From JAGWGI01 sp050749785 (GTDB lineage: Archaea; Micrarchaeota; Micrarchaeia; Micrarchaeales; CABMGC01): 35,435 nt of DNA. Made by a program: the position numbers and the translations under genes. The notes beneath the pieces are model-generated. The model saw only the letters and a list, made by a program, of their open reading frames with translations. It was not told the origin of the DNA and made no database searches. Location of the stretch: assembly GCA_050749785.1 (NCBI GenBank), contig JBOGSA010000038.1, forward strand, positions 1 to 35,435. The letters run 5' to 3'. How positions within the stretch are numbered: the first letter of the stretch is position 1; the number at the start of each line of letters is the position of its first letter. Shown here one piece after another: positions 6,969-14,591 of this stretch.

Positions 6969-7631
6969 TTAGATAGCATAAGATGCAAGCGAGTAGGCAA
7001 TTGTCTGAAGAGCAAAGCTTGTGAGTATCAGCGGTGATGATGTGACTATGGTTTTACTAAGCGACTGCATTGGCTTGGCAAAGGAATTTGTTATGAATAA
7101 GATTATACTGACGTAGACTATCCCAATGATTCTAATACCGTTTGATATAGCCTTGTTTCCTGCGCCAACTACCGCATTGTTGACTATGCTTGCAGTTATT
7201 CCACTAAAGAGCGGAAAAAAGAAGACAACTCCGATGAGGGATAGTATCTGCATCCCGTTTACTTTTGAGCGTACGCTGTTCTCCTTTTCGGCCTTCAGGT
7301 TTAGCCAATTATTAAAATCCTCAAGATTTTTGCTTATATTAGCGCCGGTTCTAATTCCGATGCCGACTATGGTTAAAAGAATCTGAAGTGCGGGATTTGA
7401 GGTTTTGGGCTCAGGATCCTCTGAAGAAAAATAGCGTTTTATTGCATATTCACGTAAGTCTCTATACTTTTGATCGTTCAAGACGCTTGTGCTGAAAGCT
7501 TTGAGTGCAGAACCAGAGCTATTATAATTGACAAGAGTGCTTAAGGATAGTGCGGAGATGTCGGCACTGCTATATTTGCCTTCTTTCCTGGCAGAAAATA
7601 TCGAAATTAGTCTATGAAACTGTTTCTTCAA
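6969..7631 (-). CDS. TadC/T2SSF-like pilus-platform membrane protein (second copy)
   Basis: 220 residues: a soluble N-terminal half containing a T2SSF-like helical region (around SNPALQILLTIVGIGIRTG), then about three hydrophobic helices (ILSLIGVVFFFPLFSGI, IIGIVYVSIILFIT and the C-terminus). Such proteins form the inner-membrane platform that the secretion ATPase drives. TTG at 7631 is the only sensible start, with a strong AAGGAG 5 bases upstream. It overlaps the first TadC-like gene by 20 bases. Many archaeal platform proteins are one longer chain; here the two halves are separate genes. Confidence 0.75.
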   Translation of the reverse strand: MKKQFHRLISIFSARKEGKYSSADISALSLSTLVNYNSSGSALKAFSTSVLNDQKYRDLREYAIKRYFSSEDPEPKTSNPALQILLTIVGIGIRTGANISKNLEDFNNWLNLKAEKENSVRSKVNGMQILSLIGVVFFFPLFSGITASIVNNAVVGAGNKAISNGIRIIGIVYVSIILFITNSFAKPMQSLSKTIVTSSPLILTSFALQTIAYSLASYAI

Positions 7632-8304
7632 TCAATCTCCTTGAGAAAATTACATTGCTCAGCGTATAGATCAATGGAACAACTATGAGCACCATTAACG
7701 ATATGAATGCAAGGTTAGTTCCAGACTGTGAAAGAATCGTTGTTCCTACAAATAGGAATAGTAAAAATGAGGGTAAGAGCGTCGAAAGAAACATATTTAC
7801 CGTGGAGTTGCGCTGCAGTGCATCGAGTGCGGAAGAGGTTTTGCTTTTCCTCTCCTCGGAGTATCTGACAATCATTTTTCTTAGATTATCATAAAAGTTT
7901 CCCTTGTAGGAAAGATTCAATTTGCCGTTTAGCTCGTTAAAGAACCTAGGAAGCGTTTCTTCAAATGCTTCACCAAGCCTTAATCGCCTGCCTATCTGCT
8001 TGAGTGCTGTTCTAATCCGAGAATTGGTGCAGGTCTGATAAATGTAGTGTAAGGCATTTTGAAATGATGTGCCAGTATTCTTGTAGTATAGGAACTGTGA
8101 AAAGATTTCTAGAACTGCATTTTCTCTGGCTTTCTTAAGATATAGTTTTGTTATATATTCGTGACAGAGCACACAAAGAGTACAGAATATCAGGGAAATT
8201 AGAAAGAGGATAAAGCTAACAAGACCGGATGAGTGATTTAGATATACCAGAACTATCCCTAGCAACAGTGAACATATGACAACAAAGGGAATTTTTGAGT
8301 TCAT
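7612..8304 (-). CDS. TadC/T2SSF-like pilus-platform membrane protein (first copy)
   Basis: 230 residues with two hydrophobic helices at the N-terminus, a soluble helical section with the T2SSF-type pattern (FQNALHYIYQTCTNSRIRTA and RRLRLGEAFEETLPRFF) and two hydrophobic helices near the C-terminus. Its role is inferred as pilus platform partner of the ATPase. The start ATG (8304) overlaps the ATPase stop as ATGA, so the two are translationally coupled. Similarity to TadC is at the level of topology and helical pattern. Confidence 0.75.
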   Translation of the reverse strand: MNSKIPFVVICSLLLGIVLVYLNHSSGLVSFILFLISLIFCTLCVLCHEYITKLYLKKARENAVLEIFSQFLYYKNTGTSFQNALHYIYQTCTNSRIRTALKQIGRRLRLGEAFEETLPRFFNELNGKLNLSYKGNFYDNLRKMIVRYSEERKSKTSSALDALQRNSTVNMFLSTLLPSFLLFLFVGTTILSQSGTNLAFISLMVLIVVPLIYTLSNVIFSRRLIEETVS

Positions 8305-9818
8305 TTGGGCACCTTATAACGGTATATTTCCTCAATCAGTTCAAGTGTCGATTTTGGGCTGCAGCACATCTCTCTTAGAAATTGTGAGCGGTGTTTTAGC
8401 TCCTTTATTGCAAGTGAAACTGAGGTCCTGTTATTTTTGGCATAATTTTCGAGTATCTTTGACTCTGATAGGGCTTCGCAGTTTATTGCCGAGTTAGTGA
8501 CAATTGGTTCTATCTTAACCATATCCTCACCCACTTTGATCCCTGCACCTAAAATTTCGGCACGGCTTAGCCATTTGTATTCACTAATTTCTTTTATTGC
8601 CCTGCTGCGCATTCCCGTATGTCCCATTTGGATCGAAATATCAAGGTAGCTTAATGCTTGCGACTCTATCCCCATTGGCCTAACTAGGAGTCTTTTTATG
8701 ATTGAGATGCCGCCTTCGTTGCTATGCATGGTAGTGAAGAAAGGGATTCCGAGATTTGCGCCGGTAAATAGTTCCTTGGCTTCATCACCTCTCATCTCAC
8801 CGACCACTAGAAGATCTGGCCTCATTCTAAGCGCATTGACCACCTGCTCCTTTGTCGATACCGAATTCTTGAGCTTAGAGCCGTATAGGGAAACAGAGCT
8901 TATCATGTTTGAGTAGAATTTTATCTCGTTTACGTCCTCTTCTATGGTTATGGCCCTTAGATAGCGCGGAACAAATGAAAGTAGAGAGAGCAGCAATGTT
9001 GTTTTGCCGCTTGCCGGAGCTCCGGCGATTATTATGTTTGCTCTGCACTCTATAGCTAGCCAGAGGTATGCCAATTGGTCAAAATCAACAGTATTATTTT
9101 TTGTTAGATAGCTGATGTTAACTTCCTTTCTGCCGTTTAGCCGTATCGTAGCACAGGCACCATTTAGCGAATAGGGCTTCATCTGCGCGTGCAGGCGCGC
9201 ATCGCCAACTTGTACATCGATTATAGGCGTGGTTTCGTTAAGCTCCTTCTCAGTCTCGTATATGAACCTGTTTATTGTATGCCTGAACTGCTCTTCGCCG
9301 GCAAAGCGAAGGTTTGTGACACATCTTCCGTATCTGGCGTGGTATATGGAGATGGGAGAAGTGGGAGAATTTATCTCTATCTCTTCGATATTCTGCCTGT
9401 CATCAAATAGAATGCTTATAGGGCCATATCCCACAGTATCTTGAACAACAATGTGCGCGAGTTTCTCCGCGCGCTCCGCAGTTACTTTTTTAATTAGCTC
9501 CGAGATTGCGATTTGCTTTGCCATATCAAAATCCTGCAAGTCGATGTTTTCTTGCTTACTAATTGTGTCTATTATAGAAAATTTAGCAGCTTCCATGGCT
9601 TCAAGTTCAAATTTCTTTATCTCACCAATCTCTCTTCCAACCAAATAGACATTAAGGCTTCCAACTTTAGCCAATGTCCTGCCAATTTTTAGATCTACTT
9701 CTTCGTATTTCTCGGAGTAACCTGAATTCTCGAGCATAAAACTAAGTTTTGATCTTTGTATCGTAGTCTGAAGCTCCTGTTTGTTTTTAAATGAAAATAT
9801 ATTTACCATAAATATCAT
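8301..9818 (-). CDS. Type II/IV secretion-system ATPase (TadA/VirB11-like), pilus assembly motor
   Basis: 505 residues. An N-terminal domain is followed by the RecA-like motor with Walker A GAPASGKT (about 266-273), the Asp box ITIEEDVNEIKF, Walker B LLVVGEMRGDE (about 336-346) and the His box TTMHSNEGG. These are all the motifs needed for ATP hydrolysis. It should sit on the cytoplasmic face and power assembly of the pilins encoded downstream. It is the first gene of the ten-gene leftward operon. A second ATG lies three codons in. The promoter region with repeated TATA-like elements is just upstream. Confidence 0.92.
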   Translation of the reverse strand: MIFMVNIFSFKNKQELQTTIQRSKLSFMLENSGYSEKYEEVDLKIGRTLAKVGSLNVYLVGREIGEIKKFELEAMEAAKFSIIDTISKQENIDLQDFDMAKQIAISELIKKVTAERAEKLAHIVVQDTVGYGPISILFDDRQNIEEIEINSPTSPISIYHARYGRCVTNLRFAGEEQFRHTINRFIYETEKELNETTPIIDVQVGDARLHAQMKPYSLNGACATIRLNGRKEVNISYLTKNNTVDFDQLAYLWLAIECRANIIIAGAPASGKTTLLLSLLSFVPRYLRAITIEEDVNEIKFYSNMISSVSLYGSKLKNSVSTKEQVVNALRMRPDLLVVGEMRGDEAKELFTGANLGIPFFTTMHSNEGGISIIKRLLVRPMGIESQALSYLDISIQMGHTGMRSRAIKEISEYKWLSRAEILGAGIKVGEDMVKIEPIVTNSAINCEALSESKILENYAKNNRTSVSLAIKELKHRSQFLREMCCSPKSTLELIEEIYRYKVPK

Positions 9819-9822
9819 TTGG

Positions 9823-9857
9823 ATACTCTAATATACATTTGATACTTTAATATACAG
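9823..9857. promoter_or_regulatory. Tandem 16-bp repeat in the pilus-operon promoter
   Basis: GATACTCTAATATACA and GATACTTTAATATACA occur in direct repeat with 18-19 base periodicity, differing at one position, between the divergent pilus operon and the winged-helix gene. On the reverse strand each contains a TATA-like TATATTA(A/G), and the farther one is spaced for a short-leader transcript of the ATPase gene. They could be duplicated promoters or regulator-binding sites. GATACTTTAAT also occurs at 10814-10824, before the flavoprotein gene. Confidence 0.45.
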
Positions 9858-9872
9858 AATAAGATATATATA

Positions 9873-9906
9873 CCTTCCTAAATGAAGGGCAAAAATAGAA
9901 TTTTTG
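9873..9906. promoter_or_regulatory. Two short inverted repeats between divergent promoters
   Basis: CCTTC (9873-9877) pairs with GAAGG (9884-9888) across a six-base gap, and an AAAAAT/ATTTTT inverted repeat follows at about 9891-9905. They lie midway between the ATPase gene and the winged-helix gene, where an operator would be expected. Both are short and could be chance in AT-rich DNA. Confidence 0.25.
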
Positions 9907-9961
9907 TTGAGTCTTCTAAATAAAATATATGTTTATAAAACTTAACGCATATGTATTACTC

Positions 9962-10288
9962 ATGCCTGGAAAAGAGAGAGAAAAGGACGAGATTTGGAAG
10001 GTGCGAAAGCTCCTCAGCAGGCCAAATTATGCGGTTCTAAAGCTATTGATGGAAAAATCTCCACGCACCACAAGAGAGCTCTACCAGAAACTGGGGGGCA
10101 GCTTCACAAGAAAGACGCTCATCATAACGCTTCGCGACTTATCAATGCAGCTCAACGTGATACAGCCTACTCATATAAGGACGGACAGGGGCTACGGATT
10201 GGGATATATCATAAATCCAAAGCTCAAGGAGATAATAAAATCGGTAGAAAAATTCGAGAAGACTGTGGAGAACCTAGTGCAAAACTAA
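9962..10288 (+). CDS. Winged-helix DNA-binding protein, candidate regulator
   Basis: 108 residues. The central part (NYAVLKLLMEKSPRTTRELYQKLGGSFTRKTLIITLRDL) has the rhythm of a winged helix-turn-helix of the ArsR/MarR type, followed by a wing-like TDRGYGLGYII and a C-terminal helix that could dimerise. ATG 9962 is chosen because TTTATAAAA at about 9930-9938 lies about 26 bases upstream, fitting a leaderless mRNA; an ATG at 9929 would sit inside that TATA box. Its divergent position next to the pilus operon makes it a natural candidate to regulate that operon, which is inference. Confidence 0.75.
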   Translation: MPGKEREKDEIWKVRKLLSRPNYAVLKLLMEKSPRTTRELYQKLGGSFTRKTLIITLRDLSMQLNVIQPTHIRTDRGYGLGYIINPKLKEIIKSVEKFEKTVENLVQN

Positions 10289-10333
10289 ATTCGCTCATTA
10301 TATAATTTCTTGTCCTAATATTGGTGTGGTTTT

Positions 10334-10786
10334 TTGATTGTGAAGCCCAAGCTTGACAAAAATGCTATAGAGAGCGATGCCATTAAGGACAGAATGGCGG
10401 AGATGGTAAGGGACGGGCTAGGCATATTCACAATTGCAAATCTCTGGAACACGGATCTTAAGCCGGTAGCAGAGCTGGTAAAAGTTCGCCACCTTAAAAC
10501 CGATTTAAATTTCTGGAAGAGACCGCTGTCCATAGATGACTGGCAAAAACGCAGGCTGATCGAGCTCTTCATTTTGGAAAATGCGAACTCTTCGGACGTT
10601 GCTCCGCGCATAAGAGCATCAAAGCCGACAGCTAAGAAATACTTTGACATAATGAAGAAAATAAAAGGAAAGCTTGTATTCCAAGCGCAGGAAAGCGATC
10701 GGGAAGTGGGCAGTGAACGTGTAGAGGATGTTTTCCTTGGAATGATAAAATTCAAAAAAGCGGTGGAGGCTGTGAAGAGGCAGTGA
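10334..10786 (+). CDS. Unknown basic helical protein with an HTH-like segment
   Basis: 150 residues. The middle (KRRLIELFILENANSSDVAP followed by RIRASKPTAKKYFDIM) looks like a helix-turn-helix, and the C-terminus is lysine-rich. I do not recognise a family. TTG 10334 is taken as start because GGTG (10323-10326) lies 7 bases upstream; a GTG at 10340 is the alternative. It lies 45 bases downstream of the winged-helix gene and may be co-transcribed with it. Confidence 0.65.
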   Translation: MIVKPKLDKNAIESDAIKDRMAEMVRDGLGIFTIANLWNTDLKPVAELVKVRHLKTDLNFWKRPLSIDDWQKRRLIELFILENANSSDVAPRIRASKPTAKKYFDIMKKIKGKLVFQAQESDREVGSERVEDVFLGMIKFKKAVEAVKRQ

Positions 10787-10831
10787 AGGCGACAAGGAAT
10801 ATATAGTTTTACCGATACTTTAATTGATTCA

Positions 10832-11554
10832 ATGATAACCAAGAAACCATATGTCATATCGGAGATAATCAAGGAGACTCCTGATGTCACAATCTTTAGG
10901 TTCGCTGCCCAGGACGCAAGCACGCTGAGCTACGACCCTGGAATGTTCGTCATGATCGCATACAAAAATCCACAGACCGGGGAGGAGATTGCAAGGGCGT
11001 TCTCGCTCGCATCAAAGCCGGATGATTCGCAGCTCGAGTTTGCTATAAGCATGATACATGGCAGGTTCACGTCAAAACTTGACACCGCAAAGGTTGGCGA
11101 CGTTTATTATTTCAGCGGCCCGCACGGGCAGTTCAAGTACAATGCAACTGAGAACAAGAAGGTGCTCTTCGTGGCCGGAGGGACCGGCGTTGCACCGTTC
11201 CTCTCGATGCTCAGGTTCATAGCCGAGAAGAAGTACGACACGGATGTGAAGCTGATCTACAGCATAAGGCACCCTGACGAGGTGATAAGGAAGCAGGAGC
11301 TCGACGGCTATCAGACTTCTCTTAACTTCAAGTACTTGGTCACTGTTACAAGGCAAGAGACTGATGCTGACAAGGCATGGCAAGGAGAGCACGGCCACAT
11401 CGACGCGCCGATGATACAGCGATACCTGTCCGACGCTGCGGAAAGGACATGCTACGTCTGCGGACCGCTCAAGTTCACGAAGGCGATAGAGGCTGCGCTT
11501 GTATCACTTGGCGTTGACAAGAGCAAGATAAAGGCTGATGTCTGGGGAGAATAA
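10832..11554 (+). CDS. FNR-family FAD/NAD(P)-binding oxidoreductase
   Basis: 240 residues. The N-terminal beta-barrel has the FAD motif RAFSLAS (residues 55-61, RxFS). The C-terminal Rossmann part has VAGGTGVAPFLSML (114-127) for the nucleotide phosphates and CYVCGPLKF near the end. This is the ferredoxin-NADP reductase fold, moving electrons between NAD(P)H and a one-electron carrier. It lacks the C-terminal cysteine cluster of PyrK, so a dihydroorotate dehydrogenase subunit is unlikely. The actual partner is unknown. A TATA-like CTTTAATTG lies shortly upstream of ATG 10832. Confidence 0.9.
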   Translation: MITKKPYVISEIIKETPDVTIFRFAAQDASTLSYDPGMFVMIAYKNPQTGEEIARAFSLASKPDDSQLEFAISMIHGRFTSKLDTAKVGDVYYFSGPHGQFKYNATENKKVLFVAGGTGVAPFLSMLRFIAEKKYDTDVKLIYSIRHPDEVIRKQELDGYQTSLNFKYLVTVTRQETDADKAWQGEHGHIDAPMIQRYLSDAAERTCYVCGPLKFTKAIEAALVSLGVDKSKIKADVWGE

Positions 11555-11739
11555 TGTATCAGAGTATTAGAACTGCAAAACTCAATTCGCTGCGGCGTGA
11601 CAAAGATGATGGCCTAAAAGAATCTTATTATGCTGCACTATCAAAAATGGAGGAGAAGCTGGGAAACTTTGAAGATGCAGCTCGTTGGGCTGAAAGAGCC
11701 GGAGATTTTGAAAGAGCTTGGAAACTCAGAGGCAAATAA
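11554..11739 (+). CDS. Small helical TPR-like protein
   Basis: 61 residues, charged and predicted helical; the segment EEKLGNFEDAARWAERAGDF followed by ERAWKLRGK resembles one TPR-type helical hairpin. Its ATG shares one base with the stop of the flavoprotein gene (TAATG), which argues that it is real and translationally coupled. No function is recognised. It ends one base before the stop of the convergent carbamoyltransferase gene. Confidence 0.6.
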   Translation: MYQSIRTAKLNSLRRDKDDGLKESYYAALSKMEEKLGNFEDAARWAERAGDFERAWKLRGK

Positions 11740-11740
11740 A

Positions 11741-12646
11741 CTATTTCTCCTTGCCTGCAATATAAAGGATTATCGCCTTCTCTATGAGAAGCTTGTTCTT
11801 CGCCTGCTGGAAAGCTATGCTCTGCTTTCCGTCCAGTACATCTCCTGTTATCTCCTCGCCCCTGTGCGCAGGCAGTGGGTGCATGACTATCGCCTTTGAA
11901 CTTGCCATCTTCAGCACTGCGGCGTTTATCTGATACGGCATGAAGAGCTTTCTCCTAAGGTCGGCCTCCGCCTCCTCTCCCATGCTAACAAAAGTGTCGG
12001 TATACAATATGTCTGCTCCGTCCACACCCTCCTCAATGTCATCAAAGGACTTCACTATCCCATACTCCTTTGCCTTTGCAACGAACTTTGCCGTTGGGAT
12101 GTTCGCCTTTGGACCAACAAGCGCGATTTCCATTCCCATCATGGTTCCTGCTATCATCAATGAATTGAATGTGTTGTTTGCGGTATCGCCAAGCAGCGCC
12201 ATCTTGAGCCCCTTTAGCTTGCCCTTGCTCTCCTTTATCGTGTAGAGGTCGCCAAGCGCCTGGGCGGGATGCTCTTGGTCTGTAAGCGCGTTTATCACGG
12301 GCACAGTCGAGTTCTTTGCTATCTCCATTAGCGTCTCGTGCTTGTAGAGCCTGCAGATTATGAAGTCTACGTAGCTGCTGAGCACCTTTGCCGTGTCGCC
12401 CCATGTTTCTCCCCTTGAAAGCTGTGTCGTGATGGGGTCAACGTAAATGTAGTTGCCGCCGAGCTGCGCCATTGCAACCTCAAAAGATATTCTAGTCCTA
12501 GTTGATGGTTTTTCGAAAAGAAGCACTGCAATAGCGCCTTCCTTGAGTGCCAACTTCTCCTTTCCTGCCTTCAAGTCGTCTGCTATGTGGAATATTTCCT
12601 CTATCTGCGCCTTTGAGAAGTCTTCAACGCTCAAGAAATTCATCAT
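11741..12646 (-). CDS. argF: Ornithine-carbamoyltransferase-like enzyme
   Basis: 301 residues. The carbamoyl-phosphate site is present: STRTR at 48-52, and HPAQ at 126-129. DTFVSMG (217-223) is the ornithine-type SMG motif. The usual HCLPAHRG signature is HPLPAHRG here (H256-P257), so the cysteine that contacts ornithine is proline. Ornithine is still the best guess for the acceptor because of SMG and AHRGEE, but another amine is possible. The family makes citrulline from ornithine, or runs in reverse in fermentation with carbamate kinase. It starts 3 bases after the stop of the preceding unknown gene; ATG 12643 is an alternative start. Confidence 0.88.
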   Translation of the reverse strand: MMNFLSVEDFSKAQIEEIFHIADDLKAGKEKLALKEGAIAVLLFEKPSTRTRISFEVAMAQLGGNYIYVDPITTQLSRGETWGDTAKVLSSYVDFIICRLYKHETLMEIAKNSTVPVINALTDQEHPAQALGDLYTIKESKGKLKGLKMALLGDTANNTFNSLMIAGTMMGMEIALVGPKANIPTAKFVAKAKEYGIVKSFDDIEEGVDGADILYTDTFVSMGEEAEADLRRKLFMPYQINAAVLKMASSKAIVMHPLPAHRGEEITGDVLDGKQSIAFQQAKNKLLIEKAIILYIAGKEK

Positions 12647-12649
12647 GGA

Positions 12650-13024
12650 CTAACCAAAAAGATATCCAAAGCCGCTATCGGCCTTTGACTGTTCCTCGGA
12701 TATGCTAGTTATCACTTTCTGCTCTGTGTCAGGATCCGCACGCTGTATACCCTCAACAACTATCTTGAGCTTCTTGTCAGCCTTTTCCAGGAAGTCGTCT
12801 GCTGAGTTTATGTATAAGTAAGCCTTTGTCTTGTCAAGGTTGAGCGATTCGCCTTCCTTGATTATGCAGGTCTGCCTTGCGAAGATGATGTTTGCCATCT
12901 CGTCCTCGCGTATCTTCTTTAGGTCTTCGTCCTTGAGGTTAGTGTCAAGATAAGGATCGTAGGAAATAAGCTTCTTGAGGTCTTGGAGCTTTGAGATGTC
13001 TGCGATATAGACTCGTGCAGGCAT
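12650..13024 (-). CDS. Unknown protein between eS8 and the carbamoyltransferase
   Basis: 124 residues, charged, with no membrane segment. It begins MPARVYIADISKLQDLKKLI and ends SGFGYLFG; between them is a strand-rich part (IIFARQTCIIKEGESLNL then AYLYINSADDFLEKA). I do not recognise the family. ATG 13024 has GTGAGG close upstream and sits 4 bases after the stop of the eS8 gene, so it is probably co-transcribed and translationally coupled with a ribosomal protein gene. A link to the ribosome is possible but unproven. Confidence 0.65.
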   Translation of the reverse strand: MPARVYIADISKLQDLKKLISYDPYLDTNLKDEDLKKIREDEMANIIFARQTCIIKEGESLNLDKTKAYLYINSADDFLEKADKKLKIVVEGIQRADPDTEQKVITSISEEQSKADSGFGYLFG

Positions 13025-13028
13025 TTCC

Positions 13029-13424
13029 TCACTTTACAAGTTTTGCATTTACGCTGCCTTCCCTGCCTGCCCTGTTAGTGACTATTGCCCTGCCCATCTC
13101 GGTGTCGATTATCGAGCCCTTTGTTAGAATTGTGAGCCTGGCAAAGTTCCTGTTGTCCTTTGATTCCAAGACTGCGTTGATCTTTACCTTTTTGTAGCCC
13201 TCCTTTGTGAGCAAGTTTGCGAATCCGACGTACTGCAGCTTAGCCCTTGTGTTTCCGCCCATGCCGCGCACCTTCTTTACCGTGTTCTTGTCGCTGAGCT
13301 TGGTGGCTATGAAATATCCTCCGACCTCGTATCTCTTCTTGTCCCTGCTAGTTATCTTACCCTTGCCGCTGCCCGAGAGCTTCCTGTGGGGCTTCTTGTG
13401 CATCTGTACTCCAAACTGACTCAT
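13029..13424 (-). CDS. rps8e: Small-subunit ribosomal protein eS8
   Basis: 131 residues matching the archaeal/eukaryotic eS8 family, absent from bacteria. Marks are the basic start HKKPHRKLSGSGKGK, RGMGGNTRAKLQYVGFANLL, and near the end ARLTILTKGSIIDTEMG then AIVTNRAGREGSVNAKLV. It binds the small ribosomal subunit. It is the first gene of a leftward group followed by the unknown protein and the carbamoyltransferase. The length is normal for archaea. Confidence 0.96.
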   Translation of the reverse strand: MSQFGVQMHKKPHRKLSGSGKGKITSRDKKRYEVGGYFIATKLSDKNTVKKVRGMGGNTRAKLQYVGFANLLTKEGYKKVKINAVLESKDNRNFARLTILTKGSIIDTEMGRAIVTNRAGREGSVNAKLVK

Positions 13425-13509
13425 CTAATCACTCAAAAATAGGCTTAAAAGAATAAGCCACATATCTATATGTCGGGAAAGGAATTTAAGCGTTGGCGTA
13501 GGGCTCTTT

Positions 13510-13950
13510 ATGATAGAAAAATTGGAGAAGTCAAAGCCTAGATGCTATGTGTGCAGCTCTGGCCTAAAGGTAGAGGAACTTATTGGTGTGGCAAACAGGC
13601 TTTCCAAAAAGGACAAGTTTGTACAACTCTTTGACTATGACCAAAAGACGATTGGGAGGTTGCTCCCAGCTTACATGAACGCTCTGATTAGAGAGAAGGA
13701 AAAGCAGATGCGCAGCAACAGTGTCTCAAAGGAGATGCTCGCGCTGGTGGCAGGGAAGATGAACATCTCAAAGGCGATAGAGAAATGCGGGATAAAAGGT
13801 GGAAAAAAGTTTTTGCTTTTCATAAGCGATGAAAATTTGCTTAAAAAATCTAAAAAAGAATTGAGAATATCAAAAATGAATAGCATTACGCTCAAATTTG
13901 AGTATAGTGAAGCGGGTAAGGTAGCAATAACTCCTTTGATTGAAAGTTAA
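13510..13950 (+). CDS. cgi121: KEOPS complex subunit Cgi121
   Basis: 146 residues. The segment SVSKEMLALVAGKMNISKAI followed by EKCGIKGGKK corresponds to the conserved Cgi121 core, in which a tRNA-binding helix precedes an ISxAIEKxGI motif. Cgi121 helps the KEOPS complex (Kae1, Bud32, Pcc1) bind tRNA for t6A formation at position 37. The other subunits are not in the window. A TATA-like AATTTAAG about 25 bases upstream of ATG 13510 suggests a leaderless mRNA. The stop overlaps the convergent nuclease gene at TTAA. The recognition rests on the motif only. Confidence 0.8.
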   Translation: MIEKLEKSKPRCYVCSSGLKVEELIGVANRLSKKDKFVQLFDYDQKTIGRLLPAYMNALIREKEKQMRSNSVSKEMLALVAGKMNISKAIEKCGIKGGKKFLLFISDENLLKKSKKELRISKMNSITLKFEYSEAGKVAITPLIES

Positions 13951-14591
13951 TTTATGCCGCTCTTGTATTCGGTGTTCAGTATCTCGTATATTCGCTGTGC
14001 CTTCTTCTTGCCGATCTTGTCTATCTTTGTGAGTTCTTCTATGTCGGTCATCGCAATGTTCCTTATGCTTTTGAAGTGCTTGAGCAGATTCATTGCGAGC
14101 TTGGTTCCGACTCCAGGGATGGAACTTAGTATCAGGAGCTGCCATTGGTCCTCTGTATATGCCTTCTTTATTCCTACAAATCTCGGTTCGTGAGTCTTGT
14201 GTTCCTGTTCCCTCTTGGATATTGCTGAAAGTATGTCGGCAGTCTCAAGAGCGTCTCCAGACCAGATGACAGGTATTGCATAGTCGATGTACGCCTTTAG
14301 TACGGTCCCTAGTATCACGTTGCTTCTCAGCCTAAATCCGTTACCCTCGATGATCAACATAGGCTTCTCGAAACTCGCCTTCAGCCTCTCGAGCTGGTCA
14401 AAGAGCCTAGAGTTTATTATCGAACCTTCGAGGTCCGAAGAGGTCTTCCTTTCCACACATATCCTGTCGGAGAGAATGTAATCGCCAACCGGTAGTTGCG
14501 CAAAAGTTAGTTCTACGCCACTCTCTTCAAGTCCCTGTATTATTTCGAGGTTGCGTTCCCTGTTGTCGATTATTATTTTTGATGCCTCCAC
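13947..14591 (-). CDS. xpf: XPF/Hef-type structure-specific nuclease (helicase-less)
   Basis: 214 residues from GTG 14591. The ERCC4 nuclease domain has IIIDNRERN (6-14), GDY (36-38, D37) and the catalytic VERKTSSD (46-53). After a linker comes a tandem helix-hairpin-helix domain (SSIPGVGTKLAMNLLKHF, then IDKIGKKKAQRIYEIL). Such nucleases cut branched DNA 3'-flap or fork structures as dimers, and the crenarchaeal short form needs PCNA; no PIP box is evident here. GTG 14591 is preferred because a TATA-like TTTATCTTTAA lies about 25 bases upstream; reading from farther upstream would run into the divergent RIO1 gene. Confidence 0.92.
   Translation of the reverse strand: MEASKIIIDNRERNLEIIQGLEESGVELTFAQLPVGDYILSDRICVERKTSSDLEGSIINSRLFDQLERLKASFEKPMLIIEGNGFRLRSNVILGTVLKAYIDYAIPVIWSGDALETADILSAISKREQEHKTHEPRFVGIKKAYTEDQWQLLILSSIPGVGTKLAMNLLKHFKSIRNIAMTDIEELTKIDKIGKKKAQRIYEILNTEYKSGIN

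Noticed and set aside
10832..11554. PyrK (dihydroorotate dehydrogenase electron-transfer subunit)
   Set aside because: The FAD and nucleotide motifs fit, but the C-terminal four-cysteine [2Fe-2S] motif of PyrK is absent.
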